Shown here: piece after piece, positions 1 to 7,357 of the stretch
Position numbering within the stretch: position 1 is the stretch's first letter
Layout of the letters: each line of letters begins with the position of its first letter
Source of the DNA: Prevotellaceae bacterium UBA5903
GTDB taxonomy: Bacteria; Bacteroidota; Bacteroidia; Bacteroidales; Bacteroidaceae
Assembly (NCBI GenBank): GCA_002431845.1
Contig: DJEH01000110.1
Coordinates: 19,842-35,352, forward strand
Direction: 5' to 3'
Length of the DNA stretch: 15,511 nucleotides
Notes under the pieces: model-generated
Database searches by the model: none
What the model was told of the DNA's origin: nothing
The model's input: only the letters and a program-made list of their open reading frames with translations
Position numbers and translations under genes: made by a program

Positions 1-474
1 ATTGCATCTGTACTTGAAATGACAGGGCGTTCAAAAGCATATCAACGAGAGAAATTGGAAAGTTTGATAGCTGAGTTCCGTTTGCAAAAGGTGCGTAAAA
101 ATCTTGGCGATCAGTTGTCGGGCGGTGAGCGTAGGCGTACAGAGATTGCGAGATGCTTGGCCATTGATCCTAAGTTTATCATGCTCGACGAGCCATTTGC
201 AGGTGTAGACCCTATTGCGGTTGAGGACATTCAGTATATTGTATGGAAACTTAAAGATCGCAATATCGGTATTCTCATTACCGACCATAATGTAGAAGAA
301 ACTCTTTGCATAACCGATCGTGCATACTTGTTGTTCGAAGGTCGTATCCTTTTTCAAGGTACTCCAGAAGAACTTGCCGAAAATCAAGTGGTTCGCGATA
401 AGTATTTGACTAATAGCTTTAAACTTCGCAAAAAAGATTTTCAACTTATGGGAATTGAACGTGAAAGTCATTAG
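1..474 (+). CDS. lptB: Lipopolysaccharide export ABC transporter ATPase LptB (3' part, start outside window)
   Basis: This is the C-terminal part of LptB, the cytoplasmic ATPase that drives lipopolysaccharide extraction from the inner membrane through LptFG and the LptC-A-D bridge. The frame is open from base 1 and reads straight into the window, so the Met at base 19 is internal and the Walker A half lies upstream. Visible motifs are the ABC signature LSGGERRR, Walker B plus D-loop FIMLDEPFAGVD with its catalytic Glu, and the H-loop ITDHN. Spacing and wording match Escherichia coli LptB closely, including the family phrase DEPFAGVDP and the final GTPEE-like stretch. The C-terminus extends about 20 residues past the usual end and is basic. 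The stop is TAG, followed by about 200 bp without a gene. Identification as LptB rather than another ABC ATPase is firm. Its upstream neighbours are not visible. Confidence 0.95.
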   Translation: MASVLEMTGRSKAYQREKLESLIAEFRLQKVRKNLGDQLSGGERRRTEIARCLAIDPKFIMLDEPFAGVDPIAVEDIQYIVWKLKDRNIGILITDHNVEETLCITDRAYLLFEGRILFQGTPEELAENQVVRDKYLTNSFKLRKKDFQLMGIERESH

Positions 475-540
475 CCCCTAGTCTATAGGATAGCTCTATA
501 AATTCTGTCTTTAGGTTTTATCTATTCTACCGAGTGCTTG

Positions 541-548
541 CACTTTTG
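541..548 (+). promoter_or_regulatory. Possible Bacteroidetes-type -7 box upstream of the S9 peptidase
   Basis: CACTTTTG differs at one base from the Bacteroidetes -7 consensus TAnnTTTG and lies in the A/T-rich gap between lptB and the peptidase gene. No convincing -33 TTTG element is visible. If used, transcription would start near 555 and the hairpin at 609-649 would fall inside the peptidase leader. This is a weak call. Apart from this and that hairpin I see nothing else in 475-680. Confidence 0.25.
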
Positions 549-608
549 GTAATGTACAATTATTACGGCAGAATTTATGGAATTTCCCTATAATATCTTA
601 ATTATGAT

Positions 609-656
609 GGCCAGCTCTAACATAATGCATTATTACATTAGAGCAGGCCTTGTTTT
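609..656 (+). terminator. Hairpin plus T-run between lptB and the peptidase gene
   Basis: The arms 609-626 and 632-649 pair over 18 positions with three mismatches. The outer stem is GGCC/GGCC and the middle stem GCTCTAA/TTAGAGC. The loop is 5 nt (627-631), and the stem is followed by TTGTTTTT. This is the shape of an intrinsic terminator, most simply for lptB, whose stop is 135 bp upstream. It ends about 30 bp before the peptidase start codon. It could therefore instead be a leader hairpin if that gene's promoter lies upstream of it. Confidence 0.65.
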
Positions 657-680
657 TATAATCAAACATACACAATAATA

Positions 681-3158
681 ATGCTTTTTTCATTACTCTT
701 TTCACTTGCTTGCACAGCCTCATCGTCTGACACATTGGTGGTGAACAATGCGCAAATGCAAGGACCTTATGAACTGCATGCTCCCTATCAAACAGATTCA
801 TTGAATATGAAGGGAAGTGCTTTTGACATTAACGATGTGATGAAACAAAATCGCAACGTAATCAAATTAAATAACAATCGTAAATTGTTTAGCTCTACAA
901 TCAATAGAGGAGAGAAACTAATGGTTGGTAAGGATAGCGTGCCAACTATGCGTTTCTTGCATTTTACTATACAAACACCAAGATACACAAAAGCACGTGT
1001 AGATATAAAGGGGTTGAGCAATTATACGCTGTTTGTTGATGGAAAGGAGAATGCAACTAAACAACTGGCGCTTGCTCCTGGACGCTCCGAACTGACAATA
1101 CAAGCGCTTACGTCAAAGGCGAGTTGTGACTCATTTAATGTATGCATAGTCGGAGAAAATCTTGAAGGGATAACGATTAATGATGCAGGGAAGCGTCCGT
1201 TTACGATAGGCCAACAGACTTGGGGAGAACATTATCGTAGTGTTGATATCTCGCCAACAGGTAAGTATCTTGTAACAATTAGTTATTATACTCAAAAGGA
1301 TGGAAGTGTCCAATACACAACCGTGCTCTCTGATATGCAGACAGGTCGCGAACTCCTTCACCGAAACGAATATGTTAGCTTACAATGGTTGCCTGGAAAC
1401 CGTGATGTGCTTTACTATACACGTAAAAGTGGACAGGGTAGGGAACTTGTAGTATATACCCCCAACGATGGTAAGGAGCGAGTATTAGCAGATCATCTTC
1501 CTGAAGGAGGATTTACTATATCGCCTAATGAAGACTATCTTATATTTGATAAAACCGAAGAAGGTAAAGCCGCAGTTAATGGTTTGAAGCGTATAGAGGA
1601 ACCTGATGACCGTCAACCAGGGTGGCGTAACAGAAATAGCTTGTGGCGTTATGACCTAAAAACCGGTATCATGCAACGCTTAACCTATGGCGCTGCAGGT
1701 GTAGGCTTGGCTGATATATCAGCAGATGGTAAAAAGTTACTTTTGCAATATACGCGTACAACAATGAGTAAGCAACCGATGTACCGCACTAGTTTCTTAC
1801 AAATGGATGCTTATACGGGTAAGGTAGATTCGTTGCTTATTGATACAACGTTTGTAAATAGTGCAATTTTCTCCCCCGATGGTAAGCAATTGCTTATATC
1901 TGCATCACCTGCATCGTTTGCTGGTATAGGTTCAGAGGTTAAGCCAGGACAAATCCCTCAAGGATTTGATTATCGTCTTTATCTGTATGACATAGCGGCA
2001 AAGCGCGCTACGCCTATGTTGATGCATTTTAACCCTTCTGTGGCCAACTATCAGTGGAATAAGGGCGATGGCATGATATATTTCACTGCAGACGATAGAA
2101 TGGGACGTGGGCTTTTCCGCCTTAACCCGAAAACACTGAAGACCACTAAATTTGACATCCCTGTAACTTATGTACAAGATTTCACTATATCAACAACAGG
2201 AAAATCGTCACCACACGCAGTATTCTTTGGGCAAACACCTCAGCGTGCACGCGATATGTATGAGTGTGTTTTAAACAAAGAAAAACCAACATCCAAGTAT
2301 ATTGGCTCTATTAACTTTGACGAGCTATATAAGAATGTTGCAATTGCTCCAAGCATAAGTTGGCAATTTAAGGCTACACGTGGTGATTCAATAGATGGCT
2401 TTTATCTATTGCCACCCAACTTTGACAAGAGTAAAAAATACCCAATGATTGTATATTATTATGGTGGATGTTCTCCCTCTGATAATTTGCTTGAATCGTG
2501 GTATCCATTCCAAACTTTTGCGAGTCAGGGATATGTGGTATATGTATTAAATCCAAGCGGAACAACTGCTTATGGTCAAGAGTTTGCAGCTCGCCATGTA
2601 AATACTTGGGGCAAGGAGTCTGGCGATGATATTATTGAGGGTGTAAAGACATTTTGCAAAGAACATAGCTTTGTAGACGCTAAACGTGTGGGGTGTATAG
2701 GTGCATCTTATGGTGGTTTTATGACAGAGTATTTGCAGACACGTACCGATATATTTGCGGCAGCTATTGCCCATGCGGGTATTAGCAATATAGCAAGTTA
2801 TTGGGGTGGTGGCTATTGGGGATATTCTTATGGCGAAACAGCGCAATATGGCAGTTTCCCTTGGAATAATCCTGATCTTTATGTCAAGCAATCGCCTCTC
2901 TTTAGTGCAGACAAAATACACACACCTTTGTTGCTTTTGCATGGTACTGCCGATACAAACGTACCTACCAATGAAAGCCAACAACTTTATACGGCTCTCA
3001 AAATATTAGGAAGAGATGTAGCTTATGTGCAGGTTGAGGGAGAGAACCATGTCATTACAGATTATCACAAGCGTTTGGCATGGCTCAATGTTATCTATGC
3101 TTGGTTTGCAAAATATTTGCAAAAAGATTCTACATGGTGGAACGATTTAGGCTTCTAA
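681..3158 (+). CDS. Exported S9 family serine peptidase (dipeptidyl-peptidase IV / prolyl oligopeptidase type)
   Basis: An 825-residue peptidase that probably removes dipeptides or short peptides in the periplasm or at the outer membrane. The N-terminal two thirds (about residues 170-560) carry beta-propeller blades with PD40-like phrases such as ISPTGKYL, ISADGKKL and FSPDGKQL. The C-terminal alpha/beta-hydrolase domain (about 590-825) has the nucleophile elbow GASYGG (Ser676), the Asp in HGTADTNVP (Asp758) and the His in EGENHV (His790). A YYYGGC segment at 592-597 matches the oxyanion-hole Tyr loop of DPP IV. The N-terminus is a short hydrophobic stretch ending in LAC (Cys11). It could be a weak lipoprotein signal, but it lacks the usual positive charge. 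An in-frame stop at 639-641 with no intervening ATG makes 681 the only ATG start. Exact specificity (DPP IV, prolyl tripeptidyl or acylaminoacyl type) cannot be fixed by eye. The gene stands alone, with hairpins on both sides. Confidence 0.93.
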   Translation: MLFSLLFSLACTASSSDTLVVNNAQMQGPYELHAPYQTDSLNMKGSAFDINDVMKQNRNVIKLNNNRKLFSSTINRGEKLMVGKDSVPTMRFLHFTIQTPRYTKARVDIKGLSNYTLFVDGKENATKQLALAPGRSELTIQALTSKASCDSFNVCIVGENLEGITINDAGKRPFTIGQQTWGEHYRSVDISPTGKYLVTISYYTQKDGSVQYTTVLSDMQTGRELLHRNEYVSLQWLPGNRDVLYYTRKSGQGRELVVYTPNDGKERVLADHLPEGGFTISPNEDYLIFDKTEEGKAAVNGLKRIEEPDDRQPGWRNRNSLWRYDLKTGIMQRLTYGAAGVGLADISADGKKLLLQYTRTTMSKQPMYRTSFLQMDAYTGKVDSLLIDTTFVNSAIFSPDGKQLLISASPASFAGIGSEVKPGQIPQGFDYRLYLYDIAAKRATPMLMHFNPSVANYQWNKGDGMIYFTADDRMGRGLFRLNPKTLKTTKFDIPVTYVQDFTISTTGKSSPHAVFFGQTPQRARDMYECVLNKEKPTSKYIGSINFDELYKNVAIAPSISWQFKATRGDSIDGFYLLPPNFDKSKKYPMIVYYYGGCSPSDNLLESWYPFQTFASQGYVVYVLNPSGTTAYGQEFAARHVNTWGKESGDDIIEGVKTFCKEHSFVDAKRVGCIGASYGGFMTEYLQTRTDIFAAAIAHAGISNIASYWGGGYWGYSYGETAQYGSFPWNNPDLYVKQSPLFSADKIHTPLLLLHGTADTNVPTNESQQLYTALKILGRDVAYVQVEGENHVITDYHKRLAWLNVIYAWFAKYLQKDSTWWNDLGF

Positions 3159-3188
3159 TTCATAATTATATTGACTATATAAGAAAAT

Positions 3189-3236
3189 AAAAAGTCACCT
3201 TATAAGAGTTATATCCTCTTGTAAGGTGACTTTTTT
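3189..3236. terminator. Bidirectional intrinsic terminator between convergent genes
   Basis: Two 20-nt arms (3189-3208 and 3216-3235) pair along their full length with one G-T wobble, around a 7-nt loop. The stem core is GTCACCTTATAAGAG. A T-run follows on the plus strand, and the A-run at the left gives a T-run on the minus strand. It sits between the stop of the plus-strand S9 peptidase (3158) and the stop of the minus-strand phosphorylase (3310), so it can end transcription from both sides. Confidence 0.9.
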
Positions 3237-3309
3237 ATGAGATTATCTATGAGAACATAAGCTATAGATAAATCTGTATCTTTAAAAGACTGATATTTAT
3301 GTGCTTACG

Positions 3310-4191
3310 TTAGATTCTATCAAGCACTAATTTAATAAGAGTGTCAATAGAATTCTTGTAGTTCGGGTTGGCTTTATGTGCCAAACGATTGGCAATAACC
3401 ATACAACATGTAACGGCTTTATGTCCCATAAGGAGTGAAAGGCCTGCAAGAGCACTACTTTCCATTTCGAAGTTGGTAATCTTCATATTGTTGTATTCAA
3501 AATCTTCTATCTTTTCGTTTTGTCTAGGGTCTGCTAAAGGAATACGCAGCACGCGCCCTTGTGGACCAAAAAATCCACCGCATGCAATGGTAATGCCTCT
3601 TACCATATCTTTTGCAGCAATTCGTTCAAGCAGTTCTTTGTTGGCATTAACTACATAGGGGTGAGCAATGCATTGTGTTCCATGCCATCCCATAAAACGC
3701 AGAAAGGCACGCTCCATTGCTAAGTCTGCAACATCGTTGCGTCCAGCATAAAAGTTAAGCAATCCATCAAAACCAATGCTAATTTCGCTAGCAACAAAAG
3801 TTCCTTCAGGGGTGTTGGGTTGCAATCCACCGCATGTACCAACTCTAACAAGCTCTAAAGAGCGAAGTTCGTCTTTAATCGTTCTGCTTTTAAAGTCGAT
3901 GTTGGCAAGTGCGTCAAGTTCGTTAAGCACAATGTCAATATTATCACATCCAATACCTGTAGAAACAACAGTAATTCGTTTCCCTTGATATGTACCAGTG
4001 ATAGTATGAAATTCTCTGCTTTCAATATCGCATTCCTTAGTTTCAAAATGCGATGCCACAAGAGCAACTCTACCAGGGTCGCCAACAAGTATAACCTTAT
4101 CAGCAAGTTGTTCGGGTTTTACGTGTAAATGAAAGATACTTCCATCAGGATTGATAATCAATTCTGATGGTTCAATAGCTTTTTTATTCAT
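3310..4191 (-). CDS. udp: Uridine phosphorylase-like nucleoside phosphorylase (PNP/UDP family)
   Basis: A 293-residue cytoplasmic enzyme for pyrimidine salvage: uridine plus phosphate gives uracil and ribose-1-phosphate. Motifs in order are the phosphate-binding GDPGR (37-41), STGIGCDNI (77-85), RVGTCGG (116-122, with the phosphate-binding Arg116), and FEMESSA (241-247), which holds the ribose-binding Glu/Met pair. FGPQGR (208-213) places Gln211 and Arg213 where E. coli Udp has the uracil-binding Gln166 and Arg168, which favours uridine over purine specificity. It is about 40 residues longer than E. coli Udp because of an N-terminal extension of roughly 20 residues and an insert near residues 95-112. 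It starts 49 bp downstream of the PD40 gene on the same strand, so the two may be co-transcribed. No terminator lies between them. A Bacteroidetes-type branch of the family with broader specificity remains possible. Confidence 0.85.
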   Translation of the reverse strand: MNKKAIEPSELIINPDGSIFHLHVKPEQLADKVILVGDPGRVALVASHFETKECDIESREFHTITGTYQGKRITVVSTGIGCDNIDIVLNELDALANIDFKSRTIKDELRSLELVRVGTCGGLQPNTPEGTFVASEISIGFDGLLNFYAGRNDVADLAMERAFLRFMGWHGTQCIAHPYVVNANKELLERIAAKDMVRGITIACGGFFGPQGRVLRIPLADPRQNEKIEDFEYNNMKITNFEMESSALAGLSLLMGHKAVTCCMVIANRLAHKANPNYKNSIDTLIKLVLDRI

Positions 4192-4240
4192 GATATATAT
4201 GTTTTTAGATTAGGTTTGTTAATGTATAATTTAAAGTATT

Positions 4241-5500
4241 TTATTGTAATTCAGCTTTGCGCATATTCTTGCATAAAGTGTTGTATTGTTCTTGTAACTT
4301 GGCCAAGTTCTTGTTGATATTTATTAAGTCTTGTACCTTTTGAGATGTGCGTTTGCCTTGAGCAAAGTTACGCATTATTTTGTCTTGTTTTGCTTTTAAG
4401 TCTGCTATCTTGTCGATAACTTGATCTGCTTGTTGAGCAATGCGTTGCGCATTTTTACTTTTAAATTGGCTTAATTGTGTATAAACAATTTGGTCGTTGA
4501 TAATGTAAAGACGAGCTTTATTTATCGTAGCTTGTGCATCGTTTGACAAGAGTTTTGCCAAACGTTTCTTTGCTTTCGTTACATTCTCTTTATTATCTTG
4601 TGTTTCAGCGATAGAATGTAGCTGAGCAACTTGTGTAACATGTTTGAGGTTTGCAGTATTCAAATCGTAAACTTCGCGTGTAGAGCTAGGTATAAATACG
4701 TAAATGCACACGCTATCTGCTTTTTGATTGCGGTCTGTAACCAACCATCCCAGGTTGTTCTGCTCGTCTATGGCCAACAAGTAATCATTTGCTGGCGAGT
4801 TAAATGGCATACCGATATTTTCTGCTTTAAGATATTGCTTTGTTTCAGCATTATAACGTGTAACAAATATGTCGTAGCCACCCAAACTTTCATTTCCTTG
4901 TGCTGCATAATATAGTGTAACACCATCTGGCATCATAAAAGGAAAGTCTTGATCGGCTAATACGTTTTGCATACCATCTAAAGGAGATGGAGTGCCCCAA
5001 TACTGTCCACTGCGATAGCTATTGTATAGGTTTTTAACATTGTTCACGCTATCCATTAAGGAGAATATAATACGACTGTTTAATTCGTTTATATGTCCGC
5101 ATTTGCCAAAGGGAAGTTCTTGATTCGAAAAGTGATCGGCTTCTTCATTCATCATCACAAATTTGCCAGATTCGGCAGACAAGTGTATGTGGTTAAGCAC
5201 TTCGTCGCGTCCAACTTTAATACTATCAACAAACTCCACTTTCTCTGTACCTCGTAACATGTCTGCACCTAAGTTGGCACGTTTAAGGTCTGCTTCAAGC
5301 CGAGTAGTAACTTTTCCTGTACTGCGTGCCATGTCTATCTCACGTTGTAAAATACGTGCGGCCTCGTTGAACTTATAATGTTGGATAAGTTGCTCTGTTG
5401 TCTGTGTAGTAGCTGTGCTAACCTTTTTCTTTTGTTGGGCCGAAATAGGTAATGCAAAGCAAAAAGCTACAAATGTTATTATAAGAGCAATATGTTTCAT
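4241..5500 (-). CDS. Secreted PD40-repeat / coiled-coil protein of unknown function
   Basis: A 419-residue exported protein that I cannot assign to a named function. A clear signal peptide ends in PISA|QQ, with cleavage after Ala21. Residues 33-56 look TPR-like. Residues about 185-270 carry two PD40-type blades: DFPFMMPDGVTLYYAAQG ... GGYDIFVTR, then MPFNSPANDYLLAID ... GWLVTDR. These phrases are typical of Bacteroidetes PD40 proteins that usually end in an OmpA-like peptidoglycan-binding domain. Here that domain is absent. The C-terminal 120 residues (about 297-419) are instead Lys/Gln/Ala-rich, probably helical and coiled-coil. The gene is divergent from the LysM-PBP1 gene, and the two share a short intergenic region with back-to-back -7 boxes. 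The uridine phosphorylase gene follows 49 bp downstream. A structural or scaffold role in the periplasm is a reasonable guess only. Confidence 0.85.
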   Translation of the reverse strand: MKHIALIITFVAFCFALPISAQQKKKVSTATTQTTEQLIQHYKFNEAARILQREIDMARSTGKVTTRLEADLKRANLGADMLRGTEKVEFVDSIKVGRDEVLNHIHLSAESGKFVMMNEEADHFSNQELPFGKCGHINELNSRIIFSLMDSVNNVKNLYNSYRSGQYWGTPSPLDGMQNVLADQDFPFMMPDGVTLYYAAQGNESLGGYDIFVTRYNAETKQYLKAENIGMPFNSPANDYLLAIDEQNNLGWLVTDRNQKADSVCIYVFIPSSTREVYDLNTANLKHVTQVAQLHSIAETQDNKENVTKAKKRLAKLLSNDAQATINKARLYIINDQIVYTQLSQFKSKNAQRIAQQADQVIDKIADLKAKQDKIMRNFAQGKRTSQKVQDLININKNLAKLQEQYNTLCKNMRKAELQ

Positions 5501-5549
5501 AATCTGTTATGTGCGATAATTGTATATGGTTGAAAAAGTGATTATGCTC

Positions 5550-5557
5550 CAAAAGTA
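5550..5557 (-). promoter_or_regulatory. -7 box for the PD40 gene (minus strand)
   Basis: Read on the minus strand this is TACTTTTG, an exact match to the Bacteroidetes -7 consensus TAnnTTTG. Transcription would begin near 5543, giving a leader of about 40 nt before the ATG at 5500. A -33 TTTG element is not obvious. The same octamer occurs on the opposite strand 43 bp away, serving the divergent gene. Confidence 0.6.
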
Positions 5558-5600
5558 CTATTTTTCTTTTATATCACAGCTATGAATGCTATCTTTTATG

Positions 5601-5608
5601 TACTTTTG
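5601..5608 (+). promoter_or_regulatory. -7 box for the LysM-PBP1 operon (plus strand)
   Basis: TACTTTTG matches the Bacteroidetes -7 consensus exactly. Transcription would start near 5614-5616, which is 3' of the first in-frame ATG (5586). If the box is real, that ATG is not transcribed and translation should begin at the GTG at 5637, about 22 nt into the message. No clear -33 element is visible. Confidence 0.55.
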
Positions 5609-5636
5609 CAGTGATATTATTAAAAAATTAGCAATT

Positions 5637-7337
5637 GTGAAGTTTACAAAACTATTTAGCATTATAGGTCTTTGTGTATGTGTGGGGGTAAATACTCCAC
5701 TTGAGTTGAATGCGCAGAACAAAGCAGAGAAGGTAGTTAAGTATACCGTTCAACCAGGCGAAACGATATTGGGTATAGCACATCGTCATGGTACAACTCT
5801 CGATCATTTGCTAAGTCTAAATCCAGGTGTAAAGCCAGATTATGTGCAATCTGGTCAAGTGCTTAATGTTCCTTATGTACCTGGGGGAGCAGAACCAGCT
5901 CCCACTCCAGAGCAACGAGCTGCGGCTGCTAAGGCAAAGGCTGCAAGTGCTGCTATTGGTAGTCAAGAGATAAAGTCGCAACCTAATAGCCCAAAGAGCT
6001 CTGTTGCGACATGGCAAGCTTCAAAAGTGAGTGATGTAGTAGTAAACAAAACAGCTCAACAGCCTAAGATAACCTATAAAACATACAAAGCAAAGAAAAA
6101 GGATACTCCTTATAGCTTGGCAAAAGCCAATAATATAACTGTAGATGAACTGATGGATGCCAATCCTGCTTTAAAAGAAACAGGCTATAAGCTAAAGAAA
6201 GGAGAGACTATCCGTATTCCTGTAAAGGTATATCCACCTAAGCCTAAATATGTAGGTTTAAAGACTATACGTGTGGCAGTAGTGTTGCCATTAGTAGGTG
6301 AAGGTGTAGAGAAGGCTCGTAGCGTAGAGTTTTATCGTGGAATGCTGATGGGCATAGAAAGTTTAAAGCAAACGGGTGTAAATGTCGTTGTTTCAGCGTT
6401 TGATGAGCCTGCGCCAGATGTAAGCATTGCGTCTTTGATGGTGCAAGTAACATCGCAACAACCCGATTTGATTGTAGGTCCGCTTTATCCTACTCACTTT
6501 ACAGATGTAACTTCGGTGTCGAGTAAACAAACCAAAGTCGTGGTGCCGTTTTCTTCAAAGGTCCCACAAGTGGACTATCGTCCAGAGGTGTTTGTGCTGA
6601 ATACGCCAGCAACTTACGAAAGTACTTTGGCTATGGATTTGTTCTTAACCAACTTCAAAAAACAAACCCATGTTGTGATGTTGCATAGCCAAAATGGTAG
6701 TCGTAAATCATTTAGCGAAGAATTGCAGCGTAGGTTAAGTAGTGCAGGCTATGATGTGATAAGCCTTCCGATGAGTTCGTCTGTACAACATATAGCTTCA
6801 GCGCTATTAGGCAAAAAAAATGGAGAGTACATAGTGGTGCCTGACGATGCAAGCGAGAGCACAATGAAGCAGATGCTGAATACTGTTATAAATTTACAAC
6901 AGTCTTTAGCGGGTGCTCAAATCTCGTTGTTGGGATTTGATAGTTGGATTCCATACACCGAGGGGGCAGATCGTAAGCGCTTCCATGATGCTGATACTTA
7001 TATTTTAAGTTCTAACTATTATTACCCATACACAGCGGCTGCAAAGGCTTTTCATGCAAAATATGAAACAAACTTTAATGCAGACTTCCTCGTGTGCAAT
7101 CCTCGTATGGCGCCTTTAGGATACGACTTTGCTCGTGGCTTTATGGGAAATCTTGCCGTTTATGGTCACGACTTTAACACGCAATCAGCTCAGGACGGTT
7201 CGGTTGCCGCAGCACCCAAATTGCAGTCCGATCCACGTTTTATAACAGTGGGAGGCAATGGCGGATATGTAAGTCGTAGCATGTGGCTCGTACATTTTAA
7301 GAAAGATATGAGCATTGTGAAAATCTCTGCACAATAA
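5637..7337 (+). CDS. Periplasmic LysM-LysM-PBP1 protein (peptidoglycan binding plus type 1 periplasmic-binding fold)
   Basis: I place the start at the GTG at 5637 rather than the in-frame ATG at 5586. A TACTTTTG promoter box overlaps the longer frame, and translation from 5637 gives a clean signal peptide: VKFTK n-region, hydrophobic core, LNA|Q cleavage after residue 26. The mature protein has a first LysM (about 34-80, YTVQPGETILGIAHRHG ... SGQVLNVP) and an Ala/Pro/Lys/Ser-rich linker (81-147). A second LysM follows (148-195, KKKDTPYSLAKANNITVDEL ... LKKGETIRIP). The rest (about 210-566) is a type 1 periplasmic-binding domain of the branched-chain amino-acid receptor kind, starting IRVAVVLPLVG, with PDLIVGPLYP. 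No permease or ATPase is nearby, so it is probably not a transport receptor. An LpoA-like role at the cell wall is an inference. The beta-barrel gene follows after 20 bp. Using the ATG at 5586 would add 17 residues. Confidence 0.88.
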   Translation: MKFTKLFSIIGLCVCVGVNTPLELNAQNKAEKVVKYTVQPGETILGIAHRHGTTLDHLLSLNPGVKPDYVQSGQVLNVPYVPGGAEPAPTPEQRAAAAKAKAASAAIGSQEIKSQPNSPKSSVATWQASKVSDVVVNKTAQQPKITYKTYKAKKKDTPYSLAKANNITVDELMDANPALKETGYKLKKGETIRIPVKVYPPKPKYVGLKTIRVAVVLPLVGEGVEKARSVEFYRGMLMGIESLKQTGVNVVVSAFDEPAPDVSIASLMVQVTSQQPDLIVGPLYPTHFTDVTSVSSKQTKVVVPFSSKVPQVDYRPEVFVLNTPATYESTLAMDLFLTNFKKQTHVVMLHSQNGSRKSFSEELQRRLSSAGYDVISLPMSSSVQHIASALLGKKNGEYIVVPDDASESTMKQMLNTVINLQQSLAGAQISLLGFDSWIPYTEGADRKRFHDADTYILSSNYYYPYTAAAKAFHAKYETNFNADFLVCNPRMAPLGYDFARGFMGNLAVYGHDFNTQSAQDGSVAAAPKLQSDPRFITVGGNGGYVSRSMWLVHFKKDMSIVKISAQ

Positions 7338-7357
7338 AAAAACGAACAACATTCAGT

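Noticed and set aside
31..471. 146-codon open frame on the minus strand across lptB
   Set aside because: It lies fully opposite a well-supported LptB frame with intact ABC motifs, and its translation shows no recognisable domain. It is a shadow of lptB.
604..678. Small open frame of 24 codons upstream of the S9 peptidase, a possible leader peptide
   Set aside because: It runs through the hairpin arms, has no regulatory codon run and ends just before the peptidase ATG. Nothing beyond its existence supports translation.
2547..2984. 145-codon minus-strand open frame inside the S9 peptidase
   Set aside because: It overlaps the catalytic domain of the peptidase and its translation is Cys-rich with no family features, so it is a shadow frame.
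5637..7337. Substrate-binding protein of an amino-acid ABC importer
   Set aside because: The PBP1 fold suggests it, but there is no permease or ATPase nearby and the two LysM domains tie it to the cell wall, so a transport role is not supported.
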